64,000 nt of DNA, from assembly GCA_035489755.1 (NCBI GenBank), contig DATGZK010000077.1, forward strand, positions 124,001 through 188,000. Direction: 5' to 3'. Below are positions 33,725 to 41,807 of this stretch, piece by piece. The notes under the pieces are model-generated. The model saw nothing but the letters and a program-made list of their open reading frames with translations. It searched no databases and was not told where the DNA came from. Positions within the stretch are counted from its first letter, which is position 1, and every line of letters begins with the position of its first letter. A program made the position numbers and the translations under genes. Origin of the DNA: UBA9160 sp035489755 (GTDB lineage: Bacteria; Myxococcota_A; UBA9160).

Positions 33725-34359
33725 GGCTCGACGAGCCCGAAGCGCAGGGCGTAGCGCACGAGCTCGGTGGCTTTGCGCACTCCGAGTTTGCGCATCAGGC
33801 TGGTGCGGTGCGCCTCGACGGTCTTCGTGCTGATGCGCAGGGCGGCGGCGATCTCCTTGGCGGAAAGCCCGTCGGCGATCAAGTGCACGATCTCGCGCTC
33901 ACGGCCAGAAAGCATCGAAAAGGGATCGCCCGCCCGCTGCGGCGTGCGCAGCTGCGCGACAATCTCCTTCGCAATCGGGGGGCTGAAGAAACTGCCCCCC
34001 TTCACCACCGCGCGCACAGCTTCGATCACGTCGGCGGCGGGGCCGTTTTTCAACAGGTAGCCGTCGGCACCCAGCGCCACGGCGCTTTGCACAAGCGGCG
34101 GGTCGCCGTGAACAGACAGCAGGATCGCCTTCACGGCGGGGAAGCGACGCCGCACCCTCTCGAGTGTCTCTAGCCCACCAAGCTTCGGCATGCTGATGTC
34201 GAGGATCACGACGTCGGGCTGGTGCGTCCCGATCTGCTCCAGCAGATCCTCTCCGTCCGCGGCTTCGCCGCAGACCACGATGTCGGCCTCGCGCTCAAGC
34301 AGGCGCCGCAGGCCCTCGCGCACGATGCCATGGTCGTCGGCGATTAGGACGCTGGTCAC
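33721..34359 (-). CDS. NarL/FixJ-type response regulator, orphan
   Basis: A 212-residue two-domain regulator. The receiver has SVLIADDHGIVREG (acid pocket), phosphoacceptor Asp in PDVVILDISMPKLGG, and the Lys in GYLLKNGP. The LuxR-type HTH is LSGREREIVHLIADGLSAKEIAAALRISTKTVEAHRTSLMRKLGV. GTG 34359 is the start. No histidine kinase is adjacent, so the partner is elsewhere. Targets are unknown. Confidence 0.9.
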   Translation of the reverse strand: MTSVLIADDHGIVREGLRRLLEREADIVVCGEAADGEDLLEQIGTHQPDVVILDISMPKLGGLETLERVRRRFPAVKAILLSVHGDPPLVQSAVALGADGYLLKNGPAADVIEAVRAVVKGGSFFSPPIAKEIVAQLRTPQRAGDPFSMLSGREREIVHLIADGLSAKEIAAALRISTKTVEAHRTSLMRKLGVRKATELVRYALRFGLVEP

Positions 34360-34473
34360 GCCAGAGGTATATACCGTTCGGCGAAGCCAGAGCCAAGCGC
34401 GGCGGCGGGGGAGCGCGGCGCATTGTGCCTGACACCCGCAGCCCAAGCGGCTAGGTTTCTGACGGAGAACGAC

Positions 34474-35145
34474 GTGCTGCCTCCCGAGGCTTCCCGCGCA
34501 AGCAGCGAAGAGGCTCCGGCGAGCCGGTTCGTGCTCTACGTCGAGGGGCCAAGCGATCGCGAGATTCTGCGCTCATGGGCGTGGCGTGTGTCGCCCGAGT
34601 TGGCACGCGCGCTCGCCCAGGCCGCAGTGATTCTTGGCGGGCGTCAGCCCGCCCGGGCGGCGGACCACTTTCGCGCGATTCGATCGCAATGCGCGGACGC
34701 CCGGGGCCTTTGCGTGCTGGACCGTGACGGAAGCGCCGCGTCCGTTCCTCCGACGGACTTCTCCGAGCCTGGGCTCGAGTTCTTCACCTGGGGGCGGCGC
34801 CACATCGAGAGCTACCTGCTCGTCCCCGACGCGATCCTGCGGGCGGCGGGCGTTCCCACCGAGGATCGCCGCCAGACGCGCCTCGTACGCAGGCATCTTC
34901 CTCCTCTTCACGATGAACCCGCGCTGCGAGAGGTTCACGCCAAGGCGCTGCTCGCTGAGGGGGGGGTCTTGGCCCGCGCCCTCGGGCGCCCCCTTTCCCC
35001 GGGGCATATCGCGCGTCAGATGGATCGGCGCGATCTGCATCCGGACGTCCTTGATCTGCTCGGTCGCGTCGCCGCAGGTCTCGAGGGTGCGCCCTCCTGG
35101 GGGGAGCGCCGTTTTTCCTTGCCCACGGACCCATCGCAAGAGTAA
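34474..35145 (+). CDS. stand-alone TOPRIM-domain protein
   Basis: A 223-residue protein with a TOPRIM-like fold as in OLD-family nucleases. SRFVLYVEGPSDREILRSWAW gives the conserved Glu strand, ARGLCVLDRDGSAA the DxD-type acidic motif and FFTWGRRHIESYLLVPDAIL a block common in OLD/DUF-type TOPRIMs. There is no ATPase domain in or beside the protein. GTG 34474 with GGAG before it is chosen. An earlier TTG would add 17 residues. It could be a nuclease or primase-like remnant, possibly of a defence or repair system. Function unproven. Confidence 0.6.
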   Translation: MLPPEASRASSEEAPASRFVLYVEGPSDREILRSWAWRVSPELARALAQAAVILGGRQPARAADHFRAIRSQCADARGLCVLDRDGSAASVPPTDFSEPGLEFFTWGRRHIESYLLVPDAILRAAGVPTEDRRQTRLVRRHLPPLHDEPALREVHAKALLAEGGVLARALGRPLSPGHIARQMDRRDLHPDVLDLLGRVAAGLEGAPSWGERRFSLPTDPSQE

Positions 35146-35186
35146 AGGTGTCTTGTAACGGGGGGTGTCTCGCAAGGGAGACGCAC

Positions 35187-35795
35187 GTGACGTCCGCTCT
35201 CGACGGCGAGCTCGATCCGCCCGCCCCTGAGCACGATGAGCCCGGGCCTGACGACGAGGATTTCGGGACAGACGACGAGGGCCCGGGCCGGCCTCGCCGC
35301 GCTATCCACGCCCCGTTCGACAAGCGGCTGCTGCGCGAGCCGCTGTCCGTTCTCCCGGCACGCAAGCCGATCGTATTTTCGGCGGACTGCTCGGTCACTG
35401 ATGCCATCCGCGCCATGCAGCGTGAGCACCGTGGCGTGGTGGTCATCACGGAGGACGGCACCCCGCAGTCTGCGCTTCGCGGGATCTTCACGGAGCGCGA
35501 CGTGCTGCTGCGCGTAACCGGCCGCGGCCGCAATCCCGCAACGCTGCGCCTTTCCGAGGTTATGACTGAGAATCCCGAGCGCCTGATCGAGGAGTCGAGC
35601 ATCGCATGGGTTCTCAACAAGATGTCCCTTGGCGGCTTTCGTCATGTTCCTGTGGTGGACGCCCTGGATCGCCCGGTCTTTGTGATCTCTGTGCGCGATG
35701 TCGTTGAGTTCCTGGTGGAGGCCTTTCCTCGAGAGGTGCTGAATCTCCCCCTCGAATACGGCGCGGACCGGCAGCGCAACCGCGAGGGGGCCTAG
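35187..35795 (+). CDS. CBS-domain protein
   Basis: A 202-residue protein. Residues 1-45 are an acidic, proline-rich tail, followed by two CBS motifs: SVTDAIRAMQREHRGVVVITED...LRGIFTERDVLLRV at about 80-125, and LIEESSIAWVLNKMSLGGFRHVPVVD...FVISVRDVVEFLVE at about 140-185. CBS pairs bind adenosyl ligands and act as sensors or allosteric modules. There is no fused catalytic domain, so the partner is unknown. GTG 35187 follows AAGGGAG. The DUF3604 gene begins 6 bp after its stop. Confidence 0.87.
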   Translation: MTSALDGELDPPAPEHDEPGPDDEDFGTDDEGPGRPRRAIHAPFDKRLLREPLSVLPARKPIVFSADCSVTDAIRAMQREHRGVVVITEDGTPQSALRGIFTERDVLLRVTGRGRNPATLRLSEVMTENPERLIEESSIAWVLNKMSLGGFRHVPVVDALDRPVFVISVRDVVEFLVEAFPREVLNLPLEYGADRQRNREGA

Positions 35796-35801
35796 GCGGG
35801 C

Positions 35802-38072
35802 TTGTTCCATGAGCTCGCGCCGAGGCCGCTGTGTCTCGGGGTGCTTGTGTGCACACTGTTCGCCTGCTCGGGTAGCGACCGCCCAGCGGGCGTGATCGAA
35901 GGCAAGGCACGTCCCGACTCCATACAGCGCGCCGAGGCTGCGGCACAGGACGCCGCCTCCCGCAGCGTCGCCAATCGCGCCGGTGCTCCGCGTGGGCTCG
36001 CGCAAAAGCGCATCCTGTTCGGCGACCTGCATGTGCACACCACCTATTCCACGGATGCATTCTTCATGTCGCTGCCGGTGATGGCAGGCGAGGGTGCACA
36101 TCCTCCCGCCGACGCGTGCGACTTTGCACGCTACTGCTCACAGCTCGACTTCTTCGCGCTTACCGACCACGCTGAGGGCCTCACACCCGAGCACTGGGCG
36201 TCGGAGAAGGAAAGCATCCGCCAGTGCAACGCCATGGCGGGGGACCCCGCAGACCCCGATCTCGTCGCCTTTACGGGGTTTGAGTGGACACAGGTGGGGC
36301 GAACTCCCGAAACGCACTTCGGACACAAATGCGTGTTTTTTCGCGACGACGCGGAATCGGCCCTGCCGGCACGTCCGATCACGGCCCAGTCGGACGACGG
36401 TGCGGATCTGTTCGCGGGACTCGATCAGGCCAAGAGCCTGCGTTTCTTCGACCCCCTCGCCTATCGCGACTATGCAGACTTCCTTTGGATGATTGACCGG
36501 GTCGCCCAGCTCGCACGATGCCCGCGCGGCACCGATACCCGCGCGTTGCCCTCGGATTGCCAGGAGAACGCAGCCACGCCGGACGTCCTTTTCGAGAAAC
36601 TCCACCAGTGGGGCTACCCCGTGATGGTGATTCCGCACGGAACAAGCTGGGGCTTTTACACGCCGCCCGGCACGACGATGGACAAACAGCTCACCCGGAA
36701 ATACCACGACCCCGCGCTGCAGCCCCTCATCGAGGTCATGTCCGGCCACGGCAGCTCGGAGCAGTATCGCTGGTGGCACGAGTACGACGAGGGACCCGAC
36801 GGAAAGAAGATCTGTCCCGAACCCACAACCGACTATCTGCCGTGTTGCTGGCAGGCCGGTGAGATCATGCGCAAGCGCTGCGGCGACCTTCCCGCCGCCG
36901 AGTGCGAGGCAAGGGTGGAGGAGGCCAAGCGCCTCGCGCTCGACGCCTCGGTGTCCCCGCAGCTCGTCTTCCCGGATACGCGTGCCGACGAGTGGCTCGA
37001 TTGCGGGCAATGCCGCGATTGCTTCAAGCCCGCCTTCTCACTCCGACCGCGTGAGTCGGTGCAGTACACGCTGGCGATCTCGAACTTCGACGAGAAGGAC
37101 GAGCGCGGTGACCCCCTGCGCTTCCACTACGGCTTTGTCGCGTCGAGCGACAACCACAAGGCCCGCCCCGGCACGGGCTACAAGCAGTACGACCGTCGGC
37201 AGATGACCGAGGCCGTGGGAGTGCGCTCGAAGTTCTACGACGACCTCGGCCGCCGTCGTCGGCTCAAGCTGCAAACCGACCCGCGCAAACCGGTGGTCGT
37301 GGGCGAGCTTGGGGGGCTGCTCTCGGCAGACGTTGAACGCGTCGCCAGCTACCTCTACCCCGGCGGTCTCGTCGCCGTACACAGCACTGGCCGCAGCCGG
37401 CAAGCGATCTGGGAGGCGCTCGAGCGTCGCGAAGTGTATGGCACGAGCGGGCCGCGCATTCTCTTGTGGTTCGACCTGTTGAACGGACCCGAGGGTGCGG
37501 CGCCGATGGGTAGCACCGTGACGCTCGCCGGCGCGCCCCGCTTCGAGGTGCGCGCCATCGGCTCTGCGGTGGAACAGCCGGGCTGCCCGGAGACCACGAC
37601 CCGCGGCCTCTCACCCGAACGGGTGGAGCGCCTGTGCCGCGGGGAGTGTCACCATCCCGGCGACAAACGACATCCCATCGTCGCGATCGAGGTCGTCCGC
37701 ATTCGGCCGCAGGCGACGCCCGGCGAGGACGTGAACCACCTGATTGAAGACCCATGGCTGCGATTCGACTGCGGCGCGGACCCGTCGGGTTGCACCGTCC
37801 AGTTCGAGGATCTCGAGTTTCCCCAGCTCGGGCGGCACACGCTCTACTACGCGCGGGTGATTCAGGAGGAGACGCCGGCGATCAATGGCGCGAATCTGCG
37901 CACGCAGTTCGACTCCTCCGGCAAGGCGGTGGCCACGAAGCCTTGCTACGGGGACTACCGAACCGCGTTCTCAGACGACTGTCTCGCGCCGGTACAAGAG
38001 CGGGCCTGGTCGAGCCCGATTTTCGTGGATCCGGGGGGCGCGCAGCCGCTCACGGATCGCTCGGGTCCGTAA
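35802..38072 (+). CDS. DUF3604-family lipoprotein
   Basis: A 756-residue exported protein with a lipobox (LFACSGS, Cys about 22). The family core starts RILFGDLHVHTTYSTDAFFMSLPVMAGEG and goes on FFALTDHAEGLTPEHW, FEWTQVG and LYPGGLVAVHSTGRSRQAIWEALERREVYGTSGPRILLWFDL. The HxH...DH pattern recalls PHP-type metal phosphoesterases, though no activity is established for DUF3604. The start is taken as TTG 35802. No better codon leaves a full signal peptide. Its end overlaps the convergent flippase-like gene by 23 bp. Confidence 0.85.
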   Translation: MFHELAPRPLCLGVLVCTLFACSGSDRPAGVIEGKARPDSIQRAEAAAQDAASRSVANRAGAPRGLAQKRILFGDLHVHTTYSTDAFFMSLPVMAGEGAHPPADACDFARYCSQLDFFALTDHAEGLTPEHWASEKESIRQCNAMAGDPADPDLVAFTGFEWTQVGRTPETHFGHKCVFFRDDAESALPARPITAQSDDGADLFAGLDQAKSLRFFDPLAYRDYADFLWMIDRVAQLARCPRGTDTRALPSDCQENAATPDVLFEKLHQWGYPVMVIPHGTSWGFYTPPGTTMDKQLTRKYHDPALQPLIEVMSGHGSSEQYRWWHEYDEGPDGKKICPEPTTDYLPCCWQAGEIMRKRCGDLPAAECEARVEEAKRLALDASVSPQLVFPDTRADEWLDCGQCRDCFKPAFSLRPRESVQYTLAISNFDEKDERGDPLRFHYGFVASSDNHKARPGTGYKQYDRRQMTEAVGVRSKFYDDLGRRRRLKLQTDPRKPVVVGELGGLLSADVERVASYLYPGGLVAVHSTGRSRQAIWEALERREVYGTSGPRILLWFDLLNGPEGAAPMGSTVTLAGAPRFEVRAIGSAVEQPGCPETTTRGLSPERVERLCRGECHHPGDKRHPIVAIEVVRIRPQATPGEDVNHLIEDPWLRFDCGADPSGCTVQFEDLEFPQLGRHTLYYARVIQEETPAINGANLRTQFDSSGKAVATKPCYGDYRTAFSDDCLAPVQERAWSSPIFVDPGGAQPLTDRSGP

Positions 38073-39060
38073 GCAAGGGCTCAGGGAAGGCTGCCCCGGT
38101 GGCCCGCGCTCGCCGCACCTCCGCGATCAGTTCGAGCGCACGGGGCAAGAAGAGCACACCGACCAGCACGTTCAGCACGAGGAAGGTGGTGTTGGTGACG
38201 AAGGCGTAGGCGATCAGCTGGTCGCGGGCGCCGAAGTCGGAGAAGCACGTCACCCACGCCAGCTCGCGGGTGCCGAAGTTTCCGAGGGAAGGCAGCGAGA
38301 GCGCGGTGTAAAGCAGCGGAATCCGGGCCGCCAGTGCCCACCACGGAATGTGAATGCCGAAGCTGGAGGAGGTTGCGCGTTGCAGCACGATGTCCGCGGA
38401 GGCCAGCAGCACGAAGAAGCCGAGAAACGGTAGGAGCCGCCGAAACCGCACCCCTGCGAGGCGCTGGCCAAAGGAGGAGTGAGCAACGAAGCGCAGGCTT
38501 GGCCCGAAACGCACGAGCAAAACGACCACCGTCACTGCACTCCAGCCCACAGCCACCGCCCCAGCGACATCGCGGTTGGCTGCGATTCCCCCCTTCAAGA
38601 ATCCAAGGGCCAAAGACGCCTGAAGCAGCAGGACGAAGCCATGGGAGAGGAAGGGCACGCCCGTCGCTGCAATCACGCTTCCAAGCCGCCCTGGCGCAAA
38701 CTGCGTTAAACCAAGGATGAACGCGGCGTTGCCGAAGCCGTGGTTCACCGCGCCCACGAGCTCCGCACCGCCGCGCAGCGCAATGACTGAGCGGCGAGGC
38801 ACGGGGGTCACGAAACGGCTGATGGACTCGCCCTGGATCAGGGCCCAGGCGAGGAAGAAGACTAGCTTGTCGATCAAGGTGACGGCGAAAAAGAGTGGCA
38901 GATCGGCCTGGCGCGTCCGCGCATACAGCGTGCTCCAGTCCGTCGCGAAGCCAAACACATAGATCAACGCAGGGACGGAGATCGTCCAAGGGAGCAGGTG
39001 GCGCAAGCGCTGCCGAGGGGTGGACACGAGGGGCGAATCATACCCCTCCCGCTCGCTCAC
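38050..39060 (-). CDS. lysylphosphatidylglycerol-synthase TM-like (flippase-like) membrane protein
   Basis: A 336-residue polytopic protein, about eight to nine helices, of the LPG-synthase membrane domain/UPF0104 type, with HGFGNAAFILGLTQFAPGRLGSVIAATGVPFLSHGF and LPSLGNFGTRELAWVTCFSDFG. The GxxxRE-type block near the C-terminus is the usual anchor of the family. Related domains translocate lipids. There is no fused transferase domain, so lipid flipping alone is the best guess. GTG at 39060 is the assumed start. Confidence 0.75.
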   Translation of the reverse strand: MSEREGYDSPLVSTPRQRLRHLLPWTISVPALIYVFGFATDWSTLYARTRQADLPLFFAVTLIDKLVFFLAWALIQGESISRFVTPVPRRSVIALRGGAELVGAVNHGFGNAAFILGLTQFAPGRLGSVIAATGVPFLSHGFVLLLQASLALGFLKGGIAANRDVAGAVAVGWSAVTVVVLLVRFGPSLRFVAHSSFGQRLAGVRFRRLLPFLGFFVLLASADIVLQRATSSSFGIHIPWWALAARIPLLYTALSLPSLGNFGTRELAWVTCFSDFGARDQLIAYAFVTNTTFLVLNVLVGVLFLPRALELIAEVRRARATGAAFPEPLLTDPSDP

Positions 39061-39086
39061 CGGCCCTGGCCTGCTACACCCACCCC

Positions 39087-40091
39087 GTGCGTGCCATGAC
39101 GCTTACGGAACCGGCGCCCGTCGAGACGCGGCCTCTGCACGAGGAGGAACGGGAGACCCCGCAACCCGGCCCGGGCGAGGTCCTCGTGCGGGTCGAGGCG
39201 TGCGGCGTTTGCCGCACGGACCTCCATGTGGTCGAAGGCGACCTTGCGCCGCATAAGCGGCCCATCGTTCCCGGTCACGAGGTCGTCGGCACAGTCGCAG
39301 CCCGCGGCGCCGGGGTAACGCGCGTGGCCGAGGGGGAACGGGTGGGAGTGGCGTGGGTGCACCGTACCTGCGGCACTTGCCGCTTTTGCATGCGCGGAGA
39401 GGAAAACCTTTGCCTCTCGCCGCTCTTCACGGGTTGGGATGTGGACGGCGGCTACGCGGACGCCACCGTCGCGCCCGAGGCGTTCGTGCACCCGCTGCCG
39501 GCCGACCTCAGCGCGCGCGAGACGGCACCCCTGCTTTGCGCGGGGATCATCGGCTACCGCGCGTACCAACAGTCGGCCGTGCCGCCGGGCGGGCGACTCG
39601 GTCTGTGGGGTTTCGGCGGCTCGGCGCACATCGTGATCCAGCTCGCGCGCCACGCGGGTTGCGAGGTGTACGTGTTCAGCCGCGAAGGTCGCCACCGCAG
39701 GCTCGCCGAGGAGCTCGGGGCGAAATGGGTGGGCGGAAGCTTCGAGACATCGCCGCAAAAGCTCGACGCCGCGATCCTGTTCGCGCCCGCAGGAGAACTC
39801 GTTCCGGCAGCGCTCGAGCAGCTCGACCGCGGCGCCACGCTCGCCGTGGCCGGGATCCACCTCTCACAGATCCCCGCGCTCGACTACCAGCGCCATCTCT
39901 TCCAGGAGCGCAAGCTCCGCAGCGTCACCGCGAACACGCGCGGCGACGCGCGCGCGCTGCTCGATCTCGCTCGCGAGATCCCGCTCGTGACCCACACCGC
40001 ACCCTACCCTCTTGCCGCCGCAAACGATGCCCTGACCGACTTGAAACACGATCGCATCCAGGGCGCGGCTGTGCTCGAGATGAACGCCTAA
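39087..40091 (+). CDS. zinc-binding alcohol dehydrogenase (TIGR02822-like)
   Basis: A 334-residue medium-chain dehydrogenase. EACGVCRTDLHVVEG and GHEVVG hold the catalytic zinc ligands. CGTCRFCMRGEENLC is the structural zinc lobe. LGLWGFGGSAHIVIQLA is the cofactor loop with GxGGxxH rather than GxGxxG, as in the 'adh_fam_2' branch. The GTG at 39087 gives the family-typical start RAMTL. An ATG three codons later is also possible. It is divergent from the flippase-like gene and not close to the enzyme at 2.1 kb. Confidence 0.88.
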   Translation: MRAMTLTEPAPVETRPLHEEERETPQPGPGEVLVRVEACGVCRTDLHVVEGDLAPHKRPIVPGHEVVGTVAARGAGVTRVAEGERVGVAWVHRTCGTCRFCMRGEENLCLSPLFTGWDVDGGYADATVAPEAFVHPLPADLSARETAPLLCAGIIGYRAYQQSAVPPGGRLGLWGFGGSAHIVIQLARHAGCEVYVFSREGRHRRLAEELGAKWVGGSFETSPQKLDAAILFAPAGELVPAALEQLDRGATLAVAGIHLSQIPALDYQRHLFQERKLRSVTANTRGDARALLDLAREIPLVTHTAPYPLAAANDALTDLKHDRIQGAAVLEMNA

Positions 40092-40174
40092 GCCAAGGAT
40101 GCAGACCCGAGGCGTTTTGGTGCCGCACGAAAGCTCTGGGATCTGTCCCGCGCCGCCGCTGCTGACCGTCGCGC

Positions 40175-41734
40175 CTAGACCCTTAGTCCGCGCGTCCGCA
40201 CGCCCAGATCCTGCTGCACGAGCGTGTAGGCTGTGCGCGCCCATTCCACGAGGAGGGGTCGCGTGTCCCGCGGATCGATGATCTCCTCGACCCCAAACGC
40301 CTCCGCGGTGAGAAAGGGCGAACGCAACGACGCGAGCTCCTCCTCGAGCCGATTGCGCAAGGCTTCCGGGTCGGCCGCCGCGTCGAGCTGTCTGCGGTAG
40401 GCGGCCTCGACTCCGCCTTCGATCGGGAGCGAGCCCCATTCACCGGAGGGCCAGGCATAGCGCAGATTCAGCCGGTGGTGCTGGCCGTGCCCGGCACCCG
40501 CCACACCGAAGACGCGCCGTACGATCACCGAGCACCAGGGCACGCGTGCCTGATAGACGGCGATCAGCGCCCGCACTCCTTGGCGCACCGTGCCGCGCTT
40601 CTCGGCCTCAGGACCGATCAGAAAACCCGGGTTGTCGACGAAGTTCACGACCGGAAGATGGAACTGATCACAGAAATCCACGAAGCGTGTCATCTTCTGC
40701 GAGGCGTCCGCATCCGGTGCGCCTGCGAGTTGGCGCGGATCATTCGCCATCACGCCGACAGGGATGCCGTCGAGTCGCGCTAGCGCCGTCGCGAGCGGCC
40801 GACCATAACCCCGGGCAATTTCAAAAATCGAGCCGCGATCGAGCACGAGCTCGAGAAGCTTGCGAACGTCGTAGGTCTTTCGGCGCTCCCGTGGAACGAG
40901 CGAGAGCAGAGCCTCCTCCCGCCGCTCGGGATCATCCTGCGCTTCGCGGCGTGGGGGCGCTTCGAAGACCGACGCCGGGAGGTAGGAGAGGAAACGGCGC
41001 AGCTGCGCGAGAGCGTCGTCCTCACTCGCGGCTTCGTTGTCGACGACACCGCTGCCGCGCGCGTGGATCGCAACCCCGCCGAGCTCCTCTTTGGTGACCT
41101 CTTTGCCGAGGGCGCGCCGTACGACGGGTGGCCCCGCCACAAACACCTGACTCGTCGCGCGCACCATGACCGAGAAGTGGGCCGCTGCGACCCGGGCCGC
41201 GCCAAGGCCCGCCACCGGGCCGAGTGCCGCGGCGGCGACGGGCACCATCGACAGCAGCTCCGCCGAGACATTCCAATCCGGCAGTGCCGGCACGTAGGAG
41301 CGTCGCATGGAGGTCTGCTGTTTGACGCTCCCGCCCCCACCCGTCCCATCGACCAGGCGAACCAGGGGCAGTCGCAGGTCGTAGGCCGCCTTTTCGGCCC
41401 ACCCCATCTTGTTGCCGATCGCACCGTCGGCCGCTCCGCCGCGCACGGTGAAGTCGTCGCCGCCCACCACCACCCGGCGTCCCTCGATGCGGCCTGTACC
41501 GCATACGAAGTTAGAGGGAGTGAGGCTTGCGAGACGACCGCTCGCGTCGTATTCCGCGCGCCCCGCCAGCACCCCGGTTTCGTGGAAGGAGCCGGGGTCG
41601 AGAAGGCGGTCGATCCGCTCTCGCACCGTGAGTCGCCCCGCGGCGCGAGCGCGACCTACTCGCTCCTCTCCGCCCATCTGCTGCGCCAGTTTTGAGCGGC
41701 GCTCGATCTCCTCGAGCTCAGGCTTCCACGACAT
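40175..41734 (-). CDS. acyl-CoA carboxylase, carboxyltransferase (beta) subunit
   Basis: A 519-residue biotin-dependent carboxyltransferase of the propionyl/methylcrotonyl/geranyl-CoA carboxylase type. N-half: GRLTVRERIDRLLDPGSFHE, TPSNFVCGTGRIEGRRVVVGGDDFTVRGG and the oxyanion GTGGGGSVKQQ. C-half: YDVRKLLELVLDRGS, FVDNPGFLIGPEAEKRGTVRQG and RRVFGVAGAGHG. It carboxylates an acyl-CoA using carboxybiotin from an alpha subunit, for which no gene lies in the window. Substrate choice cannot be read reliably. Confidence 0.9.
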   Translation of the reverse strand: MSWKPELEEIERRSKLAQQMGGEERVGRARAAGRLTVRERIDRLLDPGSFHETGVLAGRAEYDASGRLASLTPSNFVCGTGRIEGRRVVVGGDDFTVRGGAADGAIGNKMGWAEKAAYDLRLPLVRLVDGTGGGGSVKQQTSMRRSYVPALPDWNVSAELLSMVPVAAAALGPVAGLGAARVAAAHFSVMVRATSQVFVAGPPVVRRALGKEVTKEELGGVAIHARGSGVVDNEAASEDDALAQLRRFLSYLPASVFEAPPRREAQDDPERREEALLSLVPRERRKTYDVRKLLELVLDRGSIFEIARGYGRPLATALARLDGIPVGVMANDPRQLAGAPDADASQKMTRFVDFCDQFHLPVVNFVDNPGFLIGPEAEKRGTVRQGVRALIAVYQARVPWCSVIVRRVFGVAGAGHGQHHRLNLRYAWPSGEWGSLPIEGGVEAAYRRQLDAAADPEALRNRLEEELASLRSPFLTAEAFGVEEIIDPRDTRPLLVEWARTAYTLVQQDLGVRTRGLRV

Positions 41735-41807
41735 GGCGCGTATACTACCCGAGCGCGGTGACGCTCGGGCGCGACGCCCGGCCGTTCGCCGGGGCTATGG
41801 TTCCGGC

